Shown here piece by piece: positions 16,570 to 24,696 of a DNA stretch of 64,000 nt (within the stretch, counting starts at the first letter, position 1; each line of letters starts with the position of its first letter). Origin of the DNA: Agromyces sp. H17E-10 (GTDB lineage: Bacteria > Actinomycetota > Actinomycetes > Actinomycetales > Microbacteriaceae); contig NZ_CP095042.1 of the NCBI RefSeq assembly GCF_022919715.1, forward strand, positions 3,162,001 to 3,226,000, written 5' to 3'. The position numbers were made by a program, and so were the translations under genes. Under the pieces are notes generated by a model. The model saw nothing but the letters and a program-made list of their open reading frames with translations. It ran no database searches and had not been told where the DNA came from.

Positions 16570-17478
16570 ATGACTCAACGGATCACGAAGGCGGTCATTC
16601 CTGCTGCTGGACTCGGTACGCGGTTCTTGCCGGCGACGAAGGCGATGCCGAAGGAGATGTTGCCGGTGGTGGACAAGCCGGCGATCCAGTACGTGGTCGA
16701 AGAGGCCGTGAATGCCGGGTTGACGGATGTGTTGATGATCACGGGTCGGAACAAGAACGCGTTGGAGAACCATTTCGACCGGGTCGCGGAGCTGGAGGCG
16801 ACCCTGGAGCGGAAGGGTGACACGGCGAAGCTGGAGAAGGTGAACGAGTCGACCGAGCTGGCCGACATGCACTACGTGCGGCAGGGTGACCCGTTGGGGT
16901 TGGGGCATGCGGTGCATCGGGCGCACATGCATGTGGGTGATGAGCCGTTCGCGGTGCTGCTGGGTGATGACATCATCGACGCCCGCGACGAGCTGCTGAC
17001 CCGGATGCTGGATGAGCAGCAGAAGCGGGATGCGTCGATCGTGGCGTTGTTGGAGGTGGATCCGGATCAGATCCACCTGTACGGGGCGGCGCAGGTCGAG
17101 TCGACCGATGACCCGGATGTGGTGCGGATCACGGGGTTGGTGGAGAAGCCCGCTCGTGAGGTGGCGCCGTCGAACTATGCGGTGATCGGCCGGTACGTGC
17201 TCAAGCCCGAGGTGTTCGGCGTCCTGGCCGAGACGGCGCCGGGCAAGGGTGGTGAGATCCAGTTGACCGACGCGTTGATGACGATGGCCGAAGACGTGCA
17301 GGGTACGGGCGGGGTGTACGGGGTCGTGTTCCGAGGTCGCCGGTACGACACGGGCGACAAGCTCGACTACATCAAGGCCGTGATCCAGCTCGCCGTCGAC
17401 CGTGACGACCTCGGCGAAGACCTCAAGCACTGGCTCATCGACTACACCACCGGACTCCAGTCCGAACCCACCACCTGA
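16570..17478 (+). CDS. galU: UTP--glucose-1-phosphate uridylyltransferase
   Basis: 302 residues, standard for GalU, making UDP-glucose for glycans and trehalose. The nucleotide-binding motif GLGTRFLPATKAMPKEMLPV, GLGHAVHRA, LLGDDIID, LVEKP and RRYDTGDKLDYIKA are all present. Codon use differs from its neighbours: the first 270 codons favour TTG, GTG, GGG and GAT, whereas the last 35 return to the local NNC-rich style. This looks like a mosaic with a donor of different bias, or selection for a different codon set. It is followed 2 nt later by rimJ. A -10 box 6 nt upstream predicts a leaderless mRNA. Confidence 0.96.
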   Translation: MTQRITKAVIPAAGLGTRFLPATKAMPKEMLPVVDKPAIQYVVEEAVNAGLTDVLMITGRNKNALENHFDRVAELEATLERKGDTAKLEKVNESTELADMHYVRQGDPLGLGHAVHRAHMHVGDEPFAVLLGDDIIDARDELLTRMLDEQQKRDASIVALLEVDPDQIHLYGAAQVESTDDPDVVRITGLVEKPAREVAPSNYAVIGRYVLKPEVFGVLAETAPGKGGEIQLTDALMTMAEDVQGTGGVYGVVFRGRRYDTGDKLDYIKAVIQLAVDRDDLGEDLKHWLIDYTTGLQSEPTT

Positions 17479-17480
17479 CG

Positions 17481-18143
17481 ATGCCCGCCATGGCCCTGCC
17501 CACGTTGCGCGACGGCGAGGTCGTGCTCCGGCCCATCCGGGTCCGCGACGCGAAGGTGCTCGAACGCGTGCTGCTCGCGAACCGCGGATGGCTGAAGCAG
17601 TGGGAGGCCACGTACCCGGGCGGCGGCTCGTTCATCGACGCGCGGGCGTCGATCCGCAACCTGCTCGCGCATGCGCGAGCAGGGCACGGGCTGCCGTTCG
17701 TCATCGAGGTGGGCGGCGAGCTCGTCGGCCAGCTCAACGTGTCGTCGATCAGCTACGGCTCGCTCTCGTCGGCGACGATCGGCTACTGGGTCTCCGAGCA
17801 CGTGGCCGGCCGCGGCATCACGCCGACGGCGGTCGCCCTCGCGACCGACTACTGCTTCGGTGCGCTGCGACTGCATCGCATGGAGATCTGCATCCGTCCC
17901 GAGAACGGACCGTCGCTGCGCGTCGTCGAGAAGCTCGGGTTCCGCTACGAGGGACTCCGGCGCCGGTTCATCCACATCGACGGCGCCTGGTGCGACCACT
18001 TCTCGTTCGCGCTCGTGAGCGAGGAGGTGCCGCGCGGCGTGCTCCGCCGCTGGCGCGACGGCCGCGTACCCGCCGACGCGGCGCGCATCACCGCCGACGA
18101 TCGCGCGGCCGCCGCGGAGCCGCTGAAGCTGACAGATCGCTGA
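17481..18143 (+). CDS. RimJ/RimL-type GNAT N-acetyltransferase
   Basis: 220 residues of the ribosomal-protein acetyltransferase branch of GNAT. LRPIRVRDAKVLERVLLANR, the acetyl-CoA loop region EHVAGRGITPTAVAL, and ENGPSLRVVEKLGFRYEG are characteristic. It starts 2 nt after galU and is surely in the same operon. In Mycobacterium the equivalent gene (rimJ, Rv0995) is separated from galU by moeA, which is absent here. The acetylated substrate is not deducible. Confidence 0.88.
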   Translation: MPAMALPTLRDGEVVLRPIRVRDAKVLERVLLANRGWLKQWEATYPGGGSFIDARASIRNLLAHARAGHGLPFVIEVGGELVGQLNVSSISYGSLSSATIGYWVSEHVAGRGITPTAVALATDYCFGALRLHRMEICIRPENGPSLRVVEKLGFRYEGLRRRFIHIDGAWCDHFSFALVSEEVPRGVLRRWRDGRVPADAARITADDRAAAAEPLKLTDR

Positions 18144-18183
18144 ACACGCCCGCGACGATCAGGGCACAACGCCACGCGTGACC

Positions 18184-18189
18184 TAGCGT
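18184..18189 (+). promoter_or_regulatory. -10 box before the Rv0996-like membrane gene
   Basis: TAGCGT ends 6 nt before ATG 18196, consistent with an internal leaderless promoter in the galU operon. Confidence 0.45.
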
Positions 18190-18195
18190 TGTCGC

Positions 18196-19188
18196 ATGGA
18201 TGTGATCGGCGGGGGGATCCTGATCGCGGTGGCGGCCGCGCTGTGGGTCGCGTACCTGCTGCCGAACTGGCTGCGGCGGCGGCAGTACCTCGCCACCGAG
18301 CGCAACGCCGTGCGCCTCCAGCAGACCCTCCGGATCCTCGCCGAGACGGCCGAGACCCCCGAACCGGTGGTCGTCGAAGCCACCGCCCGCGAGGTCGCGA
18401 CGCAGCAGCGCATCCTGCACGAGCAGGAGGCGACCGCCCGCCTCGCCGCCGAGGCGGCCGAGCAGACCGCGATCGCCGAGCGGCATGCCGCCGCCGAGGC
18501 CGCGGATGCTGCGCGCGCACGTGCTGCCGCGGTCGTCGCCGCGAGCGCTCCGGTCACCGAGCCCATCTCGGTCGTCGGCCCGGCGGCGGCTTCGCCCGCT
18601 GCCACGGATGCCGCGCGCCGAGCCCGCCGTGCCGTGCGGCGTCGCCGCGCCGCGTGCACGCTCATCGCGTTCGCTGCGCTCCTCACGATCGTCGGGGGCC
18701 TCATCGCCTCGGTGTTCGGGGCTTCACTGCTCATCGCCGGTGCGGGCGCAGTCGCGTTCGTCGGCGCCGTGATCGGGCTCATCGGCCTCGCGAAGGTGCG
18801 ACCGACGCCGGTCGCCGTCGCCGCGCCCGTCGCTCCGGCTGCGCCGGCGTTCGAGCCCATCGAGTTCGCCGAGCCCGAGATCGAGGTCGAGGGGTGGACG
18901 CCGCAGCCGCTCCCGAAGCCGTTGCACCTGTCGCGCGGCACGATCGCCGCGACCGCCATGGCCTCGATCGAGGCTGCGGCCGAGCTCAAGCGGGCCGAGA
19001 GCGAGGCGCGGCTCGCCAGGCGCGCCGAGCAGATCGCTCCGGCGGTGCCGAAGCTCGCGCCCGCGGCATCCGCGCCCGAACCGGCCAGGGCCGCGAACCC
19101 GTACGCCAGCATGGGCATCGTCGAGGACGCGCGCCCCGGATTCGACGACCTCGACGCGGTGCTGCGCCGCCGCCGCGCCGCCGGCTGA
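18196..19188 (+). CDS. Rv0996-like membrane protein with coiled, Ala-rich linker
   Basis: 330 residues. An N-terminal TM segment (GGGILIAVAAALWVAYLLPNWL) is followed by a long Ala/Glu/Arg coiled region, a double TM hairpin around 155-200 (CTLIAFAALLTIVGGLIASV and SLLIAGAGAVAFVGAVIGLI) and an Ala/Pro-rich cytoplasmic tail. The same topology occurs in the mycobacterial protein after rimJ. Function is unknown; the scaffold-like layout suggests an envelope or division role, which is only inference. A -10 box lies 6 nt upstream. Confidence 0.75.
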   Translation: MDVIGGGILIAVAAALWVAYLLPNWLRRRQYLATERNAVRLQQTLRILAETAETPEPVVVEATAREVATQQRILHEQEATARLAAEAAEQTAIAERHAAAEAADAARARAAAVVAASAPVTEPISVVGPAAASPAATDAARRARRAVRRRRAACTLIAFAALLTIVGGLIASVFGASLLIAGAGAVAFVGAVIGLIGLAKVRPTPVAVAAPVAPAAPAFEPIEFAEPEIEVEGWTPQPLPKPLHLSRGTIAATAMASIEAAAELKRAESEARLARRAEQIAPAVPKLAPAASAPEPARAANPYASMGIVEDARPGFDDLDAVLRRRRAAG

Positions 19189-19195
19189 TCGGGGC

Positions 19196-19224
19196 GGGTG
19201 GTCAAGACCACCCCTCGAGGGGTG
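19196..19224. promoter_or_regulatory. overlapping hairpin and 16-bp palindrome before tRNA-Ala
   Basis: GGGTGGTC-AA-GACCACCC (19196-19213) overlaps the perfect palindrome CACCCCTCGAGGGGTG (19209-19224); the two structures share 5 nt and exclude each other as RNA. The palindrome fills the spacer just upstream of the tRNA -10 box TAGGCT (19226-19231), so it may be an operator as well as a terminator of the upstream gene. Confidence 0.5.
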
Positions 19225-19243
19225 ATAGGCTCGTTCACGGCTC

Positions 19244-19316
19244 GGGCCCATGGCGCAGTTGGTAGCGCGTCTCGTTCGCAATGAGAAGGTCGGGGGTTCG
19301 AATCCCCCTGGGTCCA
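19244..19316 (+). tRNA. tRNA-Ala (anticodon CGC)
   Basis: Acceptor GGGCCCA/TGGGTCC, D arm GCGC/GCGC, anticodon stem TCTCG/TGAGA with loop TTCGCAA (anticodon CGC, reads GCG), T arm GGGGG-TTCGAAT-CCCCC, discriminator A19316. TAGGCT at 19226-19231 is a good -10. Confidence 0.95.
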
Positions 19317-19322
19317 CCGAGA

Positions 19323-19350
19323 GAAGGCCCCCGCTTCGGCGGGGGCCTTC
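19323..19350 (+). terminator. tRNA-Ala terminator
   Basis: GAAGGCCCCCGC, loop TTCG, GCGGGGGCCTTC: a perfect 12-bp stem with a stable UUCG loop starting 7 nt after the tRNA. Confidence 0.9.
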
Positions 19351-19381
19351 GGCGTTTCCGACGCGGCCGGGGCGCCGGGCA

Positions 19382-19387
19382 TAGGCT
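19382..19387 (+). promoter_or_regulatory. -10 box of the MFS gene (leaderless configuration)
   Basis: TAGGCT ends 7 nt before ATG 19395. Confidence 0.5.
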
Positions 19388-19394
19388 GGAACGG

Positions 19395-20894
19395 ATGTCT
19401 CAGCCGCCGGTGACCCGTTCCATCCCGCTCTCGGACGAGCACCGCTGGCGCGCGTACTGGGTCTGCGTCGCCGTCGCGGCGCTCACGATCCTCGACCTCT
19501 CGAAGGTCAACGTCGGCCTGCCGTCGATCGAGGACGCGTTCGGGGCGACGTCGACCGAGCTGCAGCTCATCGTCGCGGGCTACGTGCTGACGTTCGGCCT
19601 CACGCTCGTGCCGGCGGGGCGCATCGGCGACCAGCGTTCGCGCAAGACCCTGTTCGTCGTCGGCCTCAGCCTGTTCACCCTCACGAGCCTCGTCGCCGCC
19701 CTCGCACCGAACGCGACGGTGCTGCTCGTCGCCCGGCTCGTGCAGGGCGTGGCTGCGGGAATCCAGATGCCGCAGGTGCTCGGCATCATCCAGGAGCTGT
19801 TCCACGGCGCCGAGCGCGGCAAGGCCTTCGGCCTGTTCGGTGCGACGATCGGCCTCGCGACGGCGTTCGGTCCGACGCTCGGCGGGCTCATGATCGCGAT
19901 CGGCGGGCCGACCGACGGGTGGCGCGGCATCTTCTGGATCAACGTGCCGCTCGCCCTCATCGCGATCGCGCTCGCGATCTGGCTGCTGCCCGTCACGCGG
20001 CATCCGTCTGACAAGCCGCTGTCGCTCGACCCCGTCGGACTCGTGCTGTTCGCCGTGACGGTCGTCGCGCTCATGTGGCCGTTCCTGCTGACGACGGGTT
20101 CGCCCGACGACGACCCGGCGCGCTGGTGGGTGCTCGTGCTCTTCGTGCTCGCGCTGACGGCGTTCATCGCGTGGGAGCGCCGCTACGCGGCATCCGGTCG
20201 CCACCCGCTCGTGCCGTTGAACCTGTTCGGGGTGAGTTCGTTCCGCAACGGCATCTCGCTCGCGAGCGTGTACTTCGCGGCGATGCCCTCGATGTTCCTG
20301 CTCACGACGCTGTACCTGCAGCACGGGCTCGGCCTCGAGGCCGTGTTCGCCGGCATGGTGGGCATCGGCTTCGCGCTGTTGAGCGCGCTCAGCTCGTGGA
20401 TCGGCGGCAACCTCGTGAACCGCCTCGGCCGCCCGCTCGTCGTGTGGGGGCTCGTGCTGCTGCTCGTCGGCATCGGCCTGCTCGTGCTCGCCGCCCTCGC
20501 CACGCCGCCCGAGGTGACGCCGTGGGCGATGGCGGGAGCGATGGTGATCGGCGGCGCGGGCGGTGGACTGGTCGTCTCGCCCAACCAGACGCTCACGCTC
20601 ATGGACATCCCGGTGAAGCAGGGCGGCCTCGCCGGATCGGTCGGCCAACTCGGGCAGCGCATCGGCACGGCGATCGGCACGGCGGTGACGCTGTCGCTGT
20701 TCTACTCCACGATCTTCCGCGAGTCGTCGGGCGAGCCCGACCTCGAGGTCTACCACGACGCGTACGGGCTCGGCATGCTCGCCGTCGCGGTGTTCGTCGC
20801 GATCGCGTTCGCCATCGGCGTCGCCGACCTGGGCGCGAGACGACGCGAGCGGCGCCCGCTCGGCGAGCCGCCTCCTGCGGCCGACGCGGGCTGA
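19395..20894 (+). CDS. MFS drug/solute exporter, DHA2 (14-TM) type
   Basis: 499 residues with about 14 hydrophobic helices. The region DLSKVNVGLPSIEDAF is the DHA2 counterpart of the usual LDxTVVNVALP motif C region, with K replacing T/I at an unusual place in helix 1; LVPAGRIGDQRSRKTLFVVG is motif A. Such pumps expel drugs or metabolites using proton antiport. ATG 19395 is supported by the upstream -10 box. It stands alone after tRNA-Ala and is convergent with the reductase gene 7 nt away. The substrate is not predictable. Confidence 0.88.
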   Translation: MSQPPVTRSIPLSDEHRWRAYWVCVAVAALTILDLSKVNVGLPSIEDAFGATSTELQLIVAGYVLTFGLTLVPAGRIGDQRSRKTLFVVGLSLFTLTSLVAALAPNATVLLVARLVQGVAAGIQMPQVLGIIQELFHGAERGKAFGLFGATIGLATAFGPTLGGLMIAIGGPTDGWRGIFWINVPLALIAIALAIWLLPVTRHPSDKPLSLDPVGLVLFAVTVVALMWPFLLTTGSPDDDPARWWVLVLFVLALTAFIAWERRYAASGRHPLVPLNLFGVSSFRNGISLASVYFAAMPSMFLLTTLYLQHGLGLEAVFAGMVGIGFALLSALSSWIGGNLVNRLGRPLVVWGLVLLLVGIGLLVLAALATPPEVTPWAMAGAMVIGGAGGGLVVSPNQTLTLMDIPVKQGGLAGSVGQLGQRIGTAIGTAVTLSLFYSTIFRESSGEPDLEVYHDAYGLGMLAVAVFVAIAFAIGVADLGARRRERRPLGEPPPAADAG

Positions 20895-20901
20895 GCCGCG
20901 G

Positions 20902-21564
20902 TCAGGCGGCGAGGTGCGCCGCGGGCGTCAGCATCGCGGCCAACTCGGCGGCGCTCAGCTCGCGACCGAAGGCGGGATGCCCCGGCTCGAGCACGGCGCC
21001 GTGCACGAGCGCACCGCCGTCGACGGGGTCGAACCCGATCGCGTCGATGAGCGCGGCCACCTCGGCCCGGGCGCCTTCGTCGTCGCCGACGACGGCGAGC
21101 GCGCGGCGCAGCGGGTCGCCGGCGGGCAGGCTGTCGTCCTCCATCTCGTGGTAGCCGAGGTGGTTGAGCGACTTCACGACGCGTGCGCGGGGGTTGCGGG
21201 CGGCGTTCTGCTCGCTCGTCGTGCGGGGGTCGGCGTCGACGTCGGCGAGGTTGCCGTCGATGGGCGGCCAGTAGTTCATGGCGTCGACGACGATGCGGCC
21301 GTCGAACGCGGCCCACGGCACGGTGCCGGCCTTGCCGAACGGCACCGCGACGATGATGACGTCGGCGCGGGCGGGAAGCTCGTCGGAGGCCACGACGTGC
21401 GCGCCGGGCGCGACGACCCCGACGAGCAGTTCGAGCGCGGTCTGCCGGGGGGAACCGGCGATGAGCACCTCGTAACCGGCGTCGACGAGCAGTCGGGCGA
21501 GGGCGGTGCCCACCTTGCCCGCGCCGTAGATTCCGATCACCGGACGTTCCGTCACAGTCTCCAT
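20902..21564 (-). CDS. NAD(P)-binding reductase of the F420-dependent NADP reductase family
   Basis: 220 residues: N-terminal Rossmann motif GIYGAGKVGTALARLLVDAG, then IIVAVPFGKAGTVP, IVVDAMNYWPP, VKSLNHLGYHEMED and GGALVHGAVLEPGHPAF, matching the FNO/ProC-like fold that exchanges hydride between NADP(H) and F420 or other partners. ATG 21564 follows a GGGAGC Shine-Dalgarno; longer in-frame extensions lack support. It is divergent from a luciferase-like oxidoreductase, with a nested palindrome between them. That partner class often uses FMN or F420, so this enzyme could supply its reduced cofactor; this is inference. Confidence 0.78.
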   Translation of the reverse strand: METVTERPVIGIYGAGKVGTALARLLVDAGYEVLIAGSPRQTALELLVGVVAPGAHVVASDELPARADVIIVAVPFGKAGTVPWAAFDGRIVVDAMNYWPPIDGNLADVDADPRTTSEQNAARNPRARVVKSLNHLGYHEMEDDSLPAGDPLRRALAVVGDDEGARAEVAALIDAIGFDPVDGGALVHGAVLEPGHPAFGRELSAAELAAMLTPAAHLAA

Positions 21565-21689
21565 GCTCCCATTCCGCGCGACGCGCGGCTCGATCCATGC
21601 GTCGACATGGAATCCAACGCGCGTCGACGTCCGGCCATTCCCTGCTGGAGGGGTCGGGGTCGCGAGGAATAGTCTCGGCATGGAGCTGG

Positions 21690-21719
21690 TTCGCATGAAT
21701 GCATGCGTACGCATGCGAA
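21690..21719. promoter_or_regulatory. nested palindrome between divergent reductase and luciferase-like genes
   Basis: Outer arms TTCGCATG (21690-21697) and CATGCGAA (21712-21719) enclose the perfect 16-bp palindrome GCATGCGTACGCATGC (21701-21716). This is a strong operator candidate for both divergent genes; no regulator gene is adjacent. Confidence 0.6.
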
Positions 21720-21770
21720 GACTTCCGCCGCGGTGTGCCAGGGCATCCGGCGACGACGAGAGAGGCCGGC

Positions 21771-22886
21771 ATGACCGAGCGCTACGAATTCGGACTCGAC
21801 ACCTTCGGCGATGTCACCGCCGCGCCCGACGGTTCGACGCTGTCGCACGCGCAGGTGTTGCGCAACGTCGTCGAGGAGGCGGTCACCGCCGATCGGCTGG
21901 GGCTCGACTTCTTCGGCATCGGCGAGCACCACCGGCACGAGTTCGCCGTCTCGGCACCCGAGGTCGTGCTCGGCGCGATCGCGGGCCGCACGGAGCGCAT
22001 CCACCTCGGCTCGGCGGTCACCGTGCTGAGCTCGGACGACCCCGTGCGAGTGTTCCAGCGCTTCGCGACGCTCGACGGGGTGTCGGGCGGGCGCGCCGAG
22101 GTCATCCTCGGGCGCGGGTCGTTCATCGAGTCGTTCCCGCTGTTCGGCTTCGACCTCGGCCAGTACCAGGAGCTCTTCGAGGAGAAGCTCGAGCTCTTCG
22201 CGGCGCTCCTCGAGCAGGAGCCCGTCACGTGGGAGGGGCGCCTGCGCCCGCCGCTCACCGACCAGCTCGTGTACCCGCCCGTCGAGCACGGCCACCTGAA
22301 GACCTGGGTCGGCGTCGGCGGCAGCCCCGAGTCGGTCGTGCGGGCGGCGCACTACGGCCTGCCCCTCGTGCTCGCGATCATCGGCGGCAGCCCCGCGCGC
22401 TTCGCGCCGCTCGCGGACCTCTACCGCAAGGCGCTCGCCCAGTTCGGCAAGCCCGCGCAGCCCGTCGCGATCCACTCGCCGGGCTTCATCGCCGACACCG
22501 ATCGGGAGGCGCTCGACACGCTCTGGCCGCACTACCAGGTGATCATCGACCGCATCGGCCGCGAGCGCGGCTGGGGACCGGCGACGCGCGAGCACTTCGA
22601 GGCGGAGGCGTCGTCGCACGGTGCGCTCTACGCGGGCTCGCCCGAGACGGTCGCGCAGAAGATCGCCGCCGCGATGCGCTCGATCGGCGCGGTGCGCTTC
22701 GACCTCAAGTACTCGAACGGCACGCTGCCGCACGAGGTCATGATGGGCAGCATCGAGCGCTACGCGACCGAGGTCGTGCCGCGCGTGCGCGAGCTGCTCG
22801 CGGCGACGGACGCCGCCGACGCCGAGCTCGACGCGGCGGCGGCGCTCGGGCGGGCCGACCGTGCCGACGCCGCGGCGGCCGAGTAG
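21771..22886 (+). CDS. luciferase-like (LLM) flavin-dependent oxidoreductase
   Basis: 371 residues of the bacterial luciferase-like TIM-barrel family. EFGLDTFGDV at the N terminus, FFGIGEHHRHEFAVSAPEV, HLGSAVTVLSSDDPVRVFQ, GRAEVILGRGSF and WVGVGGSPESVVRAA are family landmarks (closest to the CE1758-type monooxygenases). It would oxidise an organic substrate with FMNH2 or F420H2. ATG 21771 has AGAGAGGCCGGC upstream. The last 25 residues are Ala/Asp low complexity. It is divergent from an NAD(P)-dependent reductase. Substrate unknown. Confidence 0.88.
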   Translation: MTERYEFGLDTFGDVTAAPDGSTLSHAQVLRNVVEEAVTADRLGLDFFGIGEHHRHEFAVSAPEVVLGAIAGRTERIHLGSAVTVLSSDDPVRVFQRFATLDGVSGGRAEVILGRGSFIESFPLFGFDLGQYQELFEEKLELFAALLEQEPVTWEGRLRPPLTDQLVYPPVEHGHLKTWVGVGGSPESVVRAAHYGLPLVLAIIGGSPARFAPLADLYRKALAQFGKPAQPVAIHSPGFIADTDREALDTLWPHYQVIIDRIGRERGWGPATREHFEAEASSHGALYAGSPETVAQKIAAAMRSIGAVRFDLKYSNGTLPHEVMMGSIERYATEVVPRVRELLAATDAADAELDAAAALGRADRADAAAAE

Positions 22887-22921
22887 CCGCCGGGGCGGAT
22901 CGCCCGGCTGCGGCATCCCGC

Positions 22922-24109
22922 TCAGACGGCCTGCCGCGCCCGCTGCTGTCGCCGACGCACCGCCTGGCGGAACCACGTGGCGTCGGGCACGCGTGCGAGG
23001 AACGTGCCCGCGATGATCGTGATGAGCACGTAGTCGGTCGCGAGCGAGGCGAGCGCGGGCTCGACGCCCGACGTCACCGCGAGGCCCGCGATGACGATCG
23101 AGAACTCGCCGCGAGGGGCGAGCGCGAAGCCGGCGCGCCAGCGTCCGAGCGTGCCGACCCCCGCCCGCTTCGCGGCGTATGCACCGGTCACGAGCTTCGT
23201 CGCGATCGTGATCGCCGCGAGCAGCAGCGCCGGCAGGATCATGGACAGGAGCTGCGACGAGTCGGTCGTGAGCCCGAAGAACACGAAGAACGTCGCCGCG
23301 AACAGGTCGCGGAGCGGGGTGAGCACCTGGCTCGCGTTGACGGCGACCCGGCCCGACAACGCGATGCCGACGAGGAAGGCGCCGACGGCGGCCGATACCG
23401 ACACCTCCTGGGCGAGCCCGGCGACGAGCATCGTGAGTCCGAGCACGCCGAGCAGCAGCGGCTCGGCGTGGTCGGCGGGGAACAGCCGTGAGACGAGGTG
23501 GCCGTGCCGCAGTGCGATGTAGAGGATCACGACGACCACCGCGACGGCGATCGCGACCGCGATCGCGCCCTGCACGAGGCTCACGCCGATGACGATCGCC
23601 GAGAGCACCGGCAGGTAGAACGCCATCGCCAGGTCTTCGATCACGAGCACGCCGAGGATCGCCGGCGTCTCGCGGTTGGAGAGGCGCCCGAGGTCGCGCA
23701 GCAGCTTCGCGACGACACCCGACGACGACACCCAGGTCACACCCGCGAGGGCGACCGCCGCGACCGGTCCCCAGCCGAGCAACAGCGCGAGCGCGGCACC
23801 GGGCAGGGCGTTCAGCAGCCCGTCGACCACGCCCGGCATGCGGGCGGACTTGAGGCTGTCGAACAGCTCGGTCGCGGTGTACTCGAGGCCGAGCAGCGCG
23901 AGCAGCAGGATGACGCCGATCTCGGAGCCGGTCTGCAGGAACTCGATGCTCGCGTCGAAGGGCACGATGCCGCCCGACCCGAACGCGAGGCCGAGCACGA
24001 GGTAGAACGGGATCGGCGACAGGCCGATGAGCAGGGCGAGCCGCCCGAGCAAGCTCATTCCGAGGAGCAGCGCACCGACTTCGATGAGGAGGAGCGTCGT
24101 CTCGTGCAT
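22922..24109 (-). CDS. CPA2-family cation:proton antiporter (KhtU/KefB-like membrane subunit)
   Basis: 395 residues and about 12 TM helices. LLALLGLEYTATELFDSL, TWVSSSGVVAKLLRDLGRL and the intramembrane acidic pair in VLVIEDLAMAFYLPVL identify the CPA2 exchanger domain; ALAPRGEFSIVIAGLA lies in the C-terminal half. There is no RCK-N domain; the regulatory subunit is the separate gene 13 nt upstream, as in Bacillus KhtT/KhtU. It probably exports K+ (or ammonium) in exchange for protons under alkaline or electrophile stress. Confidence 0.9.
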   Translation of the reverse strand: MHETTLLLIEVGALLLGMSLLGRLALLIGLSPIPFYLVLGLAFGSGGIVPFDASIEFLQTGSEIGVILLLALLGLEYTATELFDSLKSARMPGVVDGLLNALPGAALALLLGWGPVAAVALAGVTWVSSSGVVAKLLRDLGRLSNRETPAILGVLVIEDLAMAFYLPVLSAIVIGVSLVQGAIAVAIAVAVVVVILYIALRHGHLVSRLFPADHAEPLLLGVLGLTMLVAGLAQEVSVSAAVGAFLVGIALSGRVAVNASQVLTPLRDLFAATFFVFFGLTTDSSQLLSMILPALLLAAITIATKLVTGAYAAKRAGVGTLGRWRAGFALAPRGEFSIVIAGLAVTSGVEPALASLATDYVLITIIAGTFLARVPDATWFRQAVRRRQQRARQAV

Positions 24110-24122
24110 GCGGGGCCCGGCG

Positions 24123-24617
24123 TCAGTCGGGTCCGTTGGCGAGCAGTCGAGAGACCCCGTCGAGCCCTTCGCGGGTGCCGACGGCGACGATGACGTCGCC
24201 GGCGCGCAGGGGCTCGGACGGCGTCGGGGAGGCGATGACCTGGCGGTCGCGCACGATCGCCACGATCGAGGCGTGCGTGCGCGTGCGGGCCTTGGTGTCG
24301 CCCAGGGTGCGGTTCAGGTAGGGGGAGTCGGTCGGCAGCGCGATCTGCTCGGTGTAGAGGCCGGCGGTCTCGTCGGAGAGGCTCGTGAGCCGGCTCAGCA
24401 TGACCGAGGCGCTCAGCACGTCGGCGAGGGCGGCCGCCTCGTCGTCGCTCAGTGAGACGGGCGCGCGGCACTCGTCGGGGTCGTCGAGGTCGAACACGCC
24501 GAGGTCGCGCTCGCCGTCACGGTGCGAGACCACGCTGATGCGGCGCCCGGCTTCGGTCACGAGATCGTGACGCACGCCGATCCCGGGCAGATCGACCTTC
24601 TCGATGCGAATACCCAC
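24123..24617 (-). CDS. RCK_C (TrkA-C) regulatory subunit of the antiporter (KhtT-like)
   Basis: 164 residues. The N terminus IRIEKVDLPGIGVRHDL is that of KhtT-like proteins, and the C-terminal half is a TrkA-C/RCK_C domain (ASIVAIVRDRQVIASPTPSE PLRAGDVIVAVGT). It would bind nucleotide or ions and gate the antiporter encoded 13 nt downstream. GTG at 24617 is chosen because homologues begin about here; an ATG at 24650 is possible but adds 11 unsupported residues. Confidence 0.85.
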   Translation of the reverse strand: MGIRIEKVDLPGIGVRHDLVTEAGRRISVVSHRDGERDLGVFDLDDPDECRAPVSLSDDEAAALADVLSASVMLSRLTSLSDETAGLYTEQIALPTDSPYLNRTLGDTKARTRTHASIVAIVRDRQVIASPTPSEPLRAGDVIVAVGTREGLDGVSRLLANGPD

Positions 24618-24696
24618 GCCCGCAATCGTAACCCCGTTTCGGGATGCCACGGCCGGGGCCGCGCGGGACGTCGCCGCGCCGGTGAGCCGGGTCGCG

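Noticed and set aside
18183..20756. 857-codon antisense frame across the membrane-protein, tRNA-Ala and MFS genes
   Set aside because: It reads through a tRNA and a terminator, which no real gene would do.
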